A DNA stretch of 64,000 nucleotides from Sinonovacula constricta (Eukaryota; Mollusca; Bivalvia; Cardiida; Solecurtidae): assembly GCA_007844125.1 (NCBI GenBank), contig CM017562.1, forward strand, positions 65,855,129 to 65,919,128. The letters run 5' to 3'. The position numbers and the translations under genes were made by a program. Every line of letters starts with the position of its first letter. Position 1 is the stretch's first letter. The notes below the pieces were generated by a model. It was not told the origin of the DNA. It made no database searches and saw only the letters and a program-made list of their open reading frames with translations. Of the stretch, positions 12,811-23,921 are shown in pieces.

Positions 12811-13420
12811 TGTACAATATGTAATGTATTAGGTTATAGTTGCAAATCCTTGTCAAAGACAATGCGACTCTAAATAAAGGAATACAAATTAAGATGGATT
12901 CATTTAGGCATTTGCCAAACCTTAATATTTACTAATTAATAAGACATTCTGATACAATGATAATTCTATTGATGTATGCCTAATCTTGGAAGGTAAAGTA
13001 TGTACATATAAGGGTAACACTTTCTTTATTTGTTATGATTTTACTGTCATATGCTTGTTATTTGACACTGTATTAATTTTACCTAGACTTACATCCATTT
13101 TGTAAATCACTGTCTTTATTTTAATTATACATCCAGTGAAATTACATTCAAATGAATAAAGTTTTATACTTAGGTTTGATCATTGACCTTAGTTAACTGT
13201 GAACTATACAGAATTCTAGGCTATGCTTAAATCTTTGTATTTGTACACATCATTTCTCTGGATGGACACATAACACATAAATTAGGCTATGAGTTTTTGT
13301 TGGCCTTGATTTTGCTACCAATGCATTATGCCTGAGTTTTAGCAATGCATGCCATATTTGGAGGCTGGGCTTCTCAACTGTAATTTAAATAATCACTTAA
13401 GCTAAGCAAAACAGATTTTT
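12811..13420. other. AT-rich linker, no gene seen
   Basis: Unique AT-rich sequence between the decayed repeat and the 46-bp array. No supported coding or RNA feature. Confidence 0.5.
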
Positions 13421-16400
13421 ATGATGCTGACAGGAACTAGTGCCATTGTTCTGGGGGTCACTTGTTATGTTGCTGACAGGAACTAGTGCCATTGTTCTGT
13501 GGATCACTTGTTATGTTGCTGACAGGAACTAGTGCCATTGTTCTGTGGGTCACTTGTTATGTTGCTGACAGGAACTAGTGCCATTGTTCTGGGGGTCACT
13601 TGTTATGTTGCTGATAGGAACAAGTGCCATTGTTCTGGGGATCACTTGTTATGTTGCTGACAGGAACTAGTGCCATTGTTCTGGGGATCACTTGTTATGT
13701 TGCTGACAGGAACTAGTGCCATTGTTCTGGGGGTCACTTGTTATGTTGCTGACAGGAACTAGTGCCATTGTTCTGGGGATCACTTGTTATGTTGCTGACA
13801 GGAACTAGTGCCATTGTTCTGGGGGTCACTTGTTATGTTGCTGACAGGAACTAGTGCCATTGTTCTGGGGATCACTTGTTATGTTGCTGACAGGAACTAG
13901 TGCCATTGTTCTGGGGATCACTTGTTATGTTGCTGACAGGAACTAGTGCCATTGTTCTGGGGGTCACTTGTTATGTTGCTGACAGGAACTAGTGCCATTG
14001 TTCTGGGGGTCACTTGTTATGTTGCTGACAGGAACTAGTGTCATTGTTCTGGGGGTCACTTGTTATGTTGCTGACAGGAACTAGTGCCATTGTTCTGGGG
14101 GTCACTTGTTATGTTGCTGACAGGAACTAGTGCCATTGTTCTGGGGGTCACTTGTTATGTTGCTGACAGGAATTAGTGTCATTGTTCTGGGGATCGCTTG
14201 TTATGTTGCTGACAGGAACTAGTGCCATTGTTCTGGGGGTCACTTGTTATGTTGCTGACAGGAACTAGTGCCATTGTTCTGGGGATCGCTTGTTATGTTG
14301 CTGACAGGAACTAGTGCCATTGTTCTGGGGGTCACTTGTTATGTTGCTGACAGGAACTAGTGCCATTGTTCTGTGGATCACTTGTTATGTTGCTGACAGG
14401 AACTAGTGCCATTGTTCTGTGGATCACTTGTTATGTTGCTGACAGAAACTAGTGCCATTGTTCTGGGGGTCACTTGTTATGTTGCTGACAGGAACTAGTG
14501 CCATTGTTCTGTGGATCACTTGTTATGTTGCTGACAGGAACTAGTGCCATTGTTCTGGGGATCACTTGTTATGTTGCTGACAGGAACTAGTGCCATTGTT
14601 CTGTGGATCACTTGTTATGCTGCTGACAGGAACTAGTGCCATTGTTCTGTGGATCACTTGTTATGTTGCTGACAGGAACTAGTGCCATTGTTCTGGGGAT
14701 CACTTGTTATGTTGCTGACAGGAACTAGTGCCATTGTTCTGTGGATCACTTGTTATGTTGCTGACAGGAACTAGTGCCATTGTTCTGTGGATCACTTGTT
14801 ATGTTGCTGACAGGAACTAGTGCCATTGTTCTGGAGGTCACTTGTTATGTTGCTGACAAGAACTAGTGCCATTGTTCTGTGGGTCACTTGTTTTGTTGCT
14901 GACAGGAACTAGTGCCATTGTTCTGGAGGTCACTTGTTATGTTGCTGACAGGAACTAGTGCCATTGTTCTGGGGGTCACTTGTTATGTTGCTGACAGGAA
15001 CTAGTGCCATTGTTCTGGGGGTCACTTGTTATGTTGCTGACAGGAACTAGTGCCATTGTTCTGGGGGTCACTTGTTATGTTGCTGACAGGAACTAGTGCC
15101 ATTGTTCTGGGGGTCACTTGTTATGTTGCTGACAGGAACTAGTGCCATTGTTCTGGGGATCACTTGTTATGTTGCTGACAGGAACTAGTGCCATTGTTCT
15201 GGGGGTCACTTGTTATGTTGCTGACAGGAACTAGTGTCATTGGTCTGGGGGTCACTTGTTTTGTTGCTGACAGGAACTAGTGCCATTGTTCTGGGGATCA
15301 CTTGTTATGTTGCTGACAGGAACTAGTGCCATTGTTCTGGGGGTCACTTGTTATGTTGCTGACAGGAACTAGTGCCATTGTTCTGGGGGTTACTTGTTAT
15401 GTTGCTGACAGGAACTAGTGCCATTGTTCTGGGGGTCACTTGTTATGTTGCTGACAGGAACTAGTGCCATTGTTCTGTGGATCACTTGTTTTGTTGCTGA
15501 CAGGAACTAGTGCCGTTGTTCTGTGGATCACTTGTTATGTTGCTGACAGGAACTAGTGCCATTGTTCTGGGGATCACTTGTTATGTTGCTGACAGGAACT
15601 AGTGCCATTGTTCTGGGGGTCACTTGTTATGTTGCTGACAGGAACTAGTGCCATTGTTCTGGGGGTCACTTGTTATGTTGCTGACAGGAACTAGTGCCAT
15701 TGTTCTGTGGATCACTTGTTTTGTTGCTGACAGGAACTAGTGCCATTGTTCTGTGGATCACTTGTTATGTTGCTGACAGGAACTAGTGCCATTGTTCTGG
15801 GGATCACTTGTTATGTTGCTGACAGGAACTAGTGCCATTGTTCTGGGGGTCACTTGTTATGTTGCTGACAGGAACTAGTGCCATTGTTCTGTGGATCACT
15901 TGTTATGTTGCTGACAGGAACTAGTGCCATTGTTCTGGGGATCACTTGTTATGTTGCTGACAGGAACTAGTGCCATTGTTCTGGGGGTCACTTGTTATGT
16001 TGCTGACAAGAACTAGTGCCATTGTTCTGGGGGTCACTTGTTATGTTGCTGACAGGAACTAGTGCCATTGTTCTGGGGGTCACTTGTTATGTTGCTGACA
16101 GGAACTAGTGCCATTGTTCTGGGGGTCACTTGTTATGTTGCTGACAGGAACTAGTGCCATTGTTCTGGGGATCACTTGTTATGTTGCTGACAGGAACTAG
16201 TGCCATTGTTCTGGGGATCACTTGTTATGTTGCTGACAGGAACTAGTGTCATTATTCTGGGGATCACTTGTTATGTTGCTGACAGGAACTAGTGCCATTG
16301 TTCTGGGGATCACTTGTTATGTTGCTGACAGGAACTAGTGCCATTGTTCTGGGGATCACTTGTTATGTTGCTGACAGGAACTAGTGCCATTGTTCTGGGG

Positions 16401-19400
16401 ATCACTTGTTATGTTGCTGACAGGAACTAGTGCCATTGTTCTGGGGGTCACTTGTTATGTTGCTGACAGGAACTAGTGCCATTGTTCTGGGGATCACTTG
16501 TTATGTTGCTGACAGGAACTAGTGCCATTGTTCTGGGGATCACTTGTTATGTTGCTGACAGGAACTAGTGCCATTGTTCTGGAGGTCACTTGTTATGTTG
16601 CTGACAGGAACTAGTGCCATTGTTCTGTGGATCACTTGTTTTGTTGCTGACAGGAACTAGTGCCATTGTTCTGGGGATCACTTGTTATGTTGCTGACAGG
16701 AACTAGTGCCATTGTTCTGGGGATCACTTGTTATGTTGCTGACAGGAACTAGTGCCATTGTTCTGGGGGTCACTTGTTATGTTGCTGACAGGAACTAGTG
16801 CCATTGTTCTTGGGGTCACTTGTTATGTTGCTGACAGGAATTAGTGTCATTGTTCTGGGGGTCACTTGTTATGTTGCTGACAGGAACTAGTGCCATTGTT
16901 CTGGGGGTCACTTGTTATGTTGCTGACAGGAACTAGTGCCATTGTTCTGGGGATCACTTGTTATGTTGCTGACAGGAACTAGTGCCATTGTTCTGGGGGT
17001 CACTTGTTATGTTGCTGACAGGAACTAGTGTCATTGTTCTGGGGGTCACTTGTTATGTTGCTGACAGGAACTAGTGCCATTGTTCTGGGGATCACTTGTT
17101 ATGTTGCTGACAGGAACTAGTGCCATTGTTCTGTGGATCACTTGTTATGTTGCTGACAGGAACTAGTGCCATTGTTCTGGGGATCACTTGTTATGTTGCT
17201 GACAGGAACTAGTGCCATTGTTCTGGGGATCACTTGTTATGTTGCTGACAGGAACTAGTGCCATTGTTCTGGGGATCACTTGTTATGTTGCTGACAGGAA
17301 CTAGTGCCATTGTTCTGGGGGTCACTTGTTATGTTGCTGACAGGAACTAGTGCCATTGTTCTGGGGATCACTTGTTATGTTGCTGACAGGAGATAGTGCC
17401 ATTGTTCTGGGGATCACTTGTTTTGTTGCTGACAGGAACTAATGCCATTGTTCTGGGGGTCACTTGTTATGTTGCTGACAGGAACTAGTGCCATTGTTCT
17501 GGGGATCACTTGTTATGTTGCTGACAGGAACTAGTGCCATTGTTCTGGGGATCACTTGTTATGTTGCTGACAGGAACTAGTGCCATTGTTCTGTGGATCA
17601 CTTGTTATGTTGCTGACAGGAACTAGTGCCATTGTTCTGGGGGTCACTTGTTATGTTGCTGACAGGAACTAGTGCCATTGTTCTGGGGATTACTTGTTAT
17701 GTTGCTGACAGGAATTAGTGTCATTGTTCTGGGGGTCACTTGTTATGTTGCTGACAGGAACTAGTGCCATTGTTCTGGGGATCACTTGTTATGTTGCTGA
17801 CAGGAACTAGTGCCATTGTTCTGTGGATCACTTGTTATGTTGCTGACAGGAACTAGTGCCATTGTTCTGGGGATCACTTGTTATGTTGCTGACAGGAACT
17901 AGTGCCATTGTTCTGGGGGTCACTTGTTATGTTGCTGACAAGAACTAGTGCCATTGTTCTGGGGGTCACTTGTTATGTTGCTGACAGGAACTAGTGCCAT
18001 TGTTCTGGGGGTCACTTGTTATGTTGCTGACAGGAACTAGTGCCATTGTTCTGGGGGTCACTTGTTATGTTGCTGACAGGAACTAGTGCCATTGTTCTGG
18101 GGATCACTTGTTATGTTGCTGACAGGAACTAGTGCCATTGTTCTGGGGATCACTTGTTATGTTGCTGACAGGAACTAGTGTCATTATTCTGGGGATCACT
18201 TGTTATGTTGCTGACAGGAACTAGTGCCATTGTTCTGGGGATCACTTGTTATGTTGCTGACAGGAACTAGTGCCATTGTTCTGGGGATCACTTGTTATGT
18301 TGCTGACAGGAACTAGTGCCATTGTTCTGTGGATCACTTGTTATGTTGCTGACAGGAACTAGTGCCATTGTTCTGGGGATCACTTGTTATGTTGCTGACA
18401 GGAACTAGTGCCATTGTTCTGGGGGTCACTTGTTATGTTGCTGACAGGAACTAGTGCCATTGTTCTGGGGGTCACTTGTTATGTTGCTGACAGGAACTAG
18501 TGCCATTGTTCTGGGGATCACTTGTTATGTTGCTGACAGGAACTAGTGCCATTGTTCTGGGGATCACTTGTTATGTTGCTGACAGGAACTAGTGCCATTG
18601 TTCTGGAGGTCACTTGTTATGTTGCTGACAGGAACTAGTGCCATTGTTCTGTGGATCACTTGTTTTGTTGCTGACAGGAACTAGTGCCATTGTTCTGGGG
18701 ATCACTTGTTATGTTGCTGACAGGAACTAGTGCCATTGTTCTGGGGATCACTTGTTATGTTGCTGACAGGAACTAGTGCCATTGTTCTGGGGATCACTTG
18801 TTATGTTGCTGACAGGAACTAGTGCCATTGTTCTGGGGGTCACTTGTTATGTTGCTGACAGGAACTAGTGCCATTGTTCTGGGGGTCACTTGTTATGTTG
18901 CTGACAGGAACTAGTGCCATTGTTCTGGGGATCACTTGTTATGTTGCTGACAGGAACTAGTGCCATTGTTCTGGGGGTCACTTGTTATGTTGCTGACAGG
19001 AACTAGTGTCATTGTTCTGGGGGTCACTTGTTATGTTGCTGACAGGAACTAGTGCCATTGTTCTGGGGATCACTTGTTATGTTGCTGACAGGAACTAGTG
19101 CCATTGTTCTGTGGATCACTTGTTATGTTGCTGACAGGAACTAGTGCCATTGTTCTGGGGGTCACTTGTTATGTTGCTGACAGGAACTAGTGCCATTGTT
19201 CTGGGGATCACTTGTTATGTTGCTGACAGGAGATAGTGCCATTGTTCTGGGGATCACTTGTTTTGTTGCTGACAGGAACTAGTGCCATTGTTCTGGGGGT
19301 CACTTGTTATGTTGCTGACAGGAACTAGTGCCATTGTTCTGGGGATCACTTGTTATGTTGCTGACAGGAACTAGTGCCATTGTTCTGGGGATCACTTGTT

Positions 19401-19922
19401 ATGTTGCTGACAGGAACTAGTGCCATTGTTCTGTGGATCACTTGTTATGTTGCTGACAGGAACTAGTGCCATTGTTCTGGGGGTCACTTGTTATGTTGCT
19501 GACAGGAACTAGTGCCATTGTTCTGGGGATTACTTGTTATGTTGCTGACAGGAATTAGTGTCATTGTTCTGGGGGTCACTTGTTATGTTGCTGACAGGAA
19601 CTAGTGCCATTGTTCTGGGGATCACTTGTTATGTTGCTGACAGGAACTAGTGCCATTGTTCTGGGGATCACTTGTTATGTTGCTGATAGGAACAAGTGCC
19701 ATTGTTCTGGGGATCACTTGTTATGTTGCTGACAGGAACTAGTGCCATTGTTCTGGGGATCACTTGTTATGTTGCTGACAGGAACTAGTGCCATTGTTCT
19801 GGGGGTCACTTGTTATGTTGCTGACAGGAACTAGTGCCATTGTTCTGGGGGTCACTTGTTATGTTGCTGACTTGTTATGTTGCTGACAGGAACTACTGCC
19901 ATTGTTTGGGGGTCACTTGTTC
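13421..19922. repeat. 46-bp satellite array D (about 141 units)
   Basis: Units of gttgctgacaggaactagtg, then ccattgttctgggg(g/a)tcac, then ttgttat recur every 46 bp for 6.5 kb. Substitutions concentrate at a few sites: ctggggatc / ctgggggtc / ctgtggatc / ctggaggtc, tgttatg / tgttttg, and gtgcc / gtgtc. Between the marker gataggaacaagtgcc at 13613 and the same marker at 19685 the distance is 6072 bp, exactly 132 x 46, so no net indel occurs. The last units are broken by a 30-bp deletion at about 19868. The period is not a multiple of 3 and no long frame exists. Confidence 0.98.
15960..19650. repeat. Duplicated ~1.84-1.93 kb blocks in array D
   Basis: Rare variants recur in order. gacaagaactagtgcc occurs at about 16007 and 17939, and gtcattattctgg at about 16248 and 18180 (both 1932 bp = 42 units apart). 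agatagtgcc occurs at 17391 and 19231, and ggaattagtgtcattg at 17711 and 19551 (both 1840 bp = 40 units apart). The change from 42 to 40 units implies loss of two units from the second block after duplication. Confidence 0.88.
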
Positions 19923-20093
19923 TTAATGGTGAAATTTATCAATGTAAATTAGAAACCATTGTACCTTTTGTTGACATTGCCCTAATATTTCTGTATTTTT
20001 GCCATTCTGTTTCTGCTCCTCTGTCAACTTAACAGTTTACTCATCAAGACACCTTGGGAGGCTTAGTGAAAGTGGTTATTGGTTTTAAATTGT

Positions 20094-21748
20094 TTCCACA
20101 GGAGATATTAATGGATCGTAGCTATTCTGCAGGAGAGAATAATTGATCCTAGCTATTCCACAGGAGAGATTAATGGATCCTAGCTATTCCAAAGGAGAGA
20201 TTAATGGATCCTAGCTATTACGCAGGAGAGGTTAATGGATCCTAGCTATTCTACAGGAGAGATTAATGGATCCTAGCTATTCCACAGGAGAGATTAATGA
20301 ATCCTAGCTATTCCACAGAAGAGATTAATGGATCCTAGCTATTCCACAGGAGAGATTAATGGATCCTAGCTATTCCACAGGAGAGATTAATGTATCCTAG
20401 CTATTCCACAGGAGAGATTAATGGATCCTAGCTATTCTACAGGAGAGATTAATGGATCCTAGCTATTCCACAGGAGAGATTAATGGATCCTAGCTATTCC
20501 ACAGGAGAGATTAATGGATCCTAGCTATTCCACAGGAGAGATTAATGGATCCTAGCTATTCTACAGGAGAGATTATTTGATCCTAGCTATTCCACAGGAG
20601 AGATTAATGGATCCTAGCTATTCCACAGGAGAGATTAATGGATCCTAGCTATTCTACAGGAGAGATTAATGTATCCTAGCTATTCCACAGGAGAGATTAA
20701 TGGATCCTAGCTATTCTACAGAAGAGATTAATGGATCCTAGCTATTCCACAGGAGAGATTATTGGATCCTAGCTATTCCACAGGAGAGATTAATGGATCC
20801 TAGCTATTCCACAGGAGAGATTAATGGATCCTAGCTATTCCACAGGAGAGATTAATGGATCCTAGCTATTCTACAGGAGAGATTATTTGATCCTAGCTAT
20901 TCCACAGGAGAGATTAATGGATCCTAGCTATTCCACAGGAGAGATTAATGGATCCTAGCTATTCTACAGGAGAGATTAATGGATCCTAGCTATTCTACAG
21001 GAGAGATTAATGGATCTTAGCTATTCCACAGGAGAGATTAATGGATCCTAGCTACTCTACAGAAGAGATTAATGGATCTTAGCTATTCCACAGGAGAGAT
21101 TAATGGATCCTAGCTATTCCACAGGAGAGATTAATGGATCCTAGCTACTCTACAGGAGAGATTAATGGATCTTAGCTATTCCACAGGAGAGATAAATGGA
21201 TCCTAGCTATTCTACTGGAGAGATTAATGGATCCTAGCTACTCTGCAGGAGAGATTAATGGATTCTAGCTATTCTACAGGAGAGATTAATGAATCCTAGC
21301 TATTCTACAGGAGAGATTAATGAATCTTAGCTATTCCACAGGATAGATTAATGGATCCTAACTATTCCACAGGAGAGATTAATGGATCCTAGCTATTCAA
21401 CAGGAGAGATTAATGGATCCTAGCTATTCTACAGGAAAGATTAATGGATCCTAGCTATTCCACAGGAGAGATTAATGGATCCTAGCTATTCCACAGGAGA
21501 GATTAATGAATCCTAGCTACTCTGCAGGAGAGATAAATGGATCCTAGCTATTCAGCAGGAGAGATTAATGGATGCTAGCTATTCCACAGGAGAGATTAAT
21601 GGATCCTAGTTATTCCACAGGAGAGATTTATGAATCCTAGCTATTCCTCAGAAGAGAATAATGGATCCTAGCTACTCTACAGGAGAGATTAATTGATCAA
21701 TAGATCCTAGCTACTCTACCAGAAAGATTAATGGATCCTAGCTATTCT
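20094..21748. repeat. 31-bp minisatellite array E (about 53 units)
   Basis: Units of aggagagattaatggatcct followed by agctattcc(a/t)c recur every 31 bp; most hold a GGATCC palindrome. The variant gattatttgatcc appears at 20571 and 20881, exactly 310 bp (10 units) apart, showing a block duplication. Divergence rises toward the right end. Confidence 0.97.
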
Positions 21749-22635
21749 AATGCTAGGTAAACATTTAAATAAATTTTTCATATTTTTATCTTAGATAAAG
21801 TACTTCTTTCTTTATGTAATAGCTGTGTATGTTTGCCAACCACTGAACCAGATGCCTGTCTGTCTTGTCTTTCCAACAGTTCTCTTGCTTCTGGTTTCCT
21901 TCCTTAATGGCTGTGTCCGGTCTTTTTATATCTTAAATAGAAGGGGTTATTTACAGGCCGCTTCCCCTTGGAAAATAAGCCTAGTTTTTCCCCTAAAAAG
22001 GAAAATTCCCCTCCCATAAATTTAAAAAATTTAGTGTACTGGACTATGACAAACTAATGGAGGAATCCAAGAACAGGAAATATAGAGATAGCATTGTCAT
22101 AAACATACAAGATATATAATAGCAAATAGGCAAGTAAAACATGCAAATTTTATCCCCTTCTTCAATAAAATGCCACAAAATTTCCCATCTCAAAGGCCCC
22201 AGGCCCCATCTCCTTTTTCAAAAAAATAGCCCTGATGTCCCTGTCTATCTAACTTTTTAGTTGCTGTTACCTGTCTATATGCGTGTTCAACTATGTCTGC
22301 CTGTTTTATTTTTTAAAACAAAGAACATCCAAAACATTCAAAATACTGCTGAATGGCATAATGCTGCCATTTAGTGTAGCTGATGGCTAGATGAGGATTA
22401 TTCACAACTTCTGTTCTTTGACCTTCATTATGCTGCAGTTTCTTTGAACCACTAGCAGACTAAACTCTTATATCTAATATGTTGCTTATGTAATTTGACT
22501 TAAACATGATTTTTCATTATTCATTGTCCTAGTTTGTTTCCATTTTCTTACTTGAATATGCAGCTTACTTCTTTTAAATTTTATAATGTAGCATACTCCT
22601 GAAATGACACATCAGGTTTTAAACATTTTATAATT
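21749..22635. other. AT-rich linker holding a probable hAT-like remnant
   Basis: Unique AT-rich DNA. The stretch from about 21930 to 22234 has paired C-rich/G-rich segments (cttccccttgg; ggccccaggcccc) and ends in atagccctg, resembling the subterminal and terminal sequence of the hAT element at 38100-39017 (ggggcctttttcccc; aaagccctg). The matching left terminus is not visible, so it is treated as a fragment. The short open frame here has no recognisable content. Confidence 0.5.
21930..22234 (-). mobile_element. Probable hAT-type non-autonomous fragment
   Basis: Read on the minus strand it begins cagggctattttttt (22234 leftward), then a G-rich gggcctggggcc segment, the layout expected of a hAT 5' end of the same general kind as the 37-40 kb elements. 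No second terminal repeat or target duplication was found. Confidence 0.4.
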
Positions 22636-22727
22636 GATCTAAGTCATTTGTGATCATAATTATAGAATATGTTTCTGTGCCATATTAGATCGTGGTGATC
22701 ATATGGGATATGTTGCTATGCCATAAT
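22636..22727. repeat. Left fragment of 48-bp array F
   Basis: Two degenerate units (gaatatgtttctgtgccata; gggatatgttgctatgccat) matching the array that resumes at 23922. The hAT-like element at 22728-23921 separates the two parts. Confidence 0.9.
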
Positions 22728-22959
22728 CAGTGTTTTCTCTAGAGCGCGTTTTCTGCGTTTTGGACGCAATATATTTTAATTTGGCGCAATGTTATTACAG
22801 CCGAGCATTTTCCGTGACGCAACTATTCGGCAGCGACTTAGATTTAATTGAAAACCACATCACGTGACCTGTCGTAGACGCTTTATTTAGAATTCACTTT
22901 CAGTTGTGAGCGCTAAGACGACACAGACTGTTTCTTCACTTTCTGGGGAAAATTTCCCG

Positions 22960-23205
22960 ATGGCTGCTGCTAAACATCGCAGGTTAACATTCTATTTAGC
23001 CGCAAAAAATGACCAAAATAACAATCAGGCATCGGCGGAATCTACAGCAGCCATTAGTACCAACAGCGTGGCGAATGATGAACCCCAACAAAAAAAGCAA
23101 ATACAAAATCCTGCATCGTCGGTTATCCCCCATTACATTACTCCGCTATGCTGCGTTATGTACCCGTGGGACAATTGGCTAGGAAAATCTCGTAGTCATG
23201 AATAA
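22960..23205 (+). pseudogene. N-terminal open segment of hAT-like transposase remnant
   Basis: An 82-codon open segment from ATG at 22960 (MAAAKHRRLTFYLAAKN...) inside the hAT-like element. It is polar, rich in N, Q, A and S, with no domain I can recognise. The frame extends upstream to a GTG at 22906 with no in-frame ATG, so 22960 is the better start. It lies 5' of the zinc-finger segment in the same orientation and could be the disordered N-terminus of the old transposase, but the link is by position only. Confidence 0.4.
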
Positions 23206-23499
23206 TTAATGAGGCAGTTTCATTGGTGCCACAAGGAAACCACCATGGATAACTAGCCAATAAAATTACGTTTTGTGTCTAACGTTCGGTTTACCATTCA
23301 AAATGGCGACCTCCATCAGTAAACATGTGCGTTGGTTTCTATTTTTAGTAAGAAAATCCCAGTATGACGTCATTGAGATTGAAGAGTATTTTATTGTAAC
23401 ATGTGATTTCATTGGAAGAAGATTGGTCTCCCCTGCCTCATGCACATTCATGAAAACGAGATTTTGCTAGTCAAATTTCCCATGGTATGTATGGAATGT

Positions 23500-23760
23500 A
23501 ACGGAAGATAGTACTGTGGTTGCAGACGATGAAAATCCTGGGCCGAAACAGGAGTTTCGAAAAGAATGGTTGGAGCAGCATTTTCGGTTGCGATTTGACA
23601 ATAAAATGACTTGTTCAGTTTGTATATTTGAAGGGAAGGACAATCCTTTCACATCAGGCTGTACTTTTGTGCTTCTACGCTAACGAGACATATTTCCTCT
23701 AATCAACACAAGACTGCCTGAGAATCTCGGTCACTTAGAAGCGACATGAGCAGATATCCA
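23500..23760 (+). pseudogene. Frameshifted BED/TTF-type zinc finger of hAT transposase
   Basis: In the frame of 23561 the translation reads KEWLEQHFRLRF, then CSVC with cysteines at 23612 and 23621, then GKDNPFTSGCT; the frame hits a stop at about 23682. In the next frame it continues TLTRHISSNQHKTA, with histidines at 23689 and 23707 (H-X5-H), then another stop. C-X2-C...H-X5-H with a FTSGCT linker is typical of the DNA-binding finger at the N-terminus of hAT-family transposases. One frameshift plus a stop make it non-functional. Confidence 0.75.
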
Positions 23761-23921
23761 AGTCCCTGGTCGCTGCAATAAACGAAGCTGAAGTGTGTGC
23801 CTCGCGCTCAGTTTACTTTACAATAAATAGTTGTGACCCATCTTTTTTGTAAATGTCCCCCACTTTTCGGACAAGAGGGTCAAAAATGACCCTCAAATAT
23901 TTCGGTCTAGAGAAAACGCTG

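Larger units (their letters stand above)
22728..23921 (+). mobile_element. 1194-bp hAT-like DNA transposon remnant inserted in array F
   Basis: Terminal inverted repeats are cagtgttttctctaga (22728-22743) and tctagagaaaacgctg (23906-23921), 15 of 16 bases matching. The element is flanked by cataat at 22722-22727 and 23922-23927, a 6-bp direct repeat within the satellite unit. It carries broken transposase N-terminal sequence including a C-X2-C...H-X5-H finger. Classical hAT gives 8-bp target duplications; 5- and 6-bp groups are, to my knowledge, described in invertebrates. The C-terminal transposase domain is absent, so it is not autonomous. Confidence 0.85.

Noticed and set aside
13421..19922. 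CRISPR array
   Set aside because: Units are contiguous without unique spacers and the context is eukaryotic.
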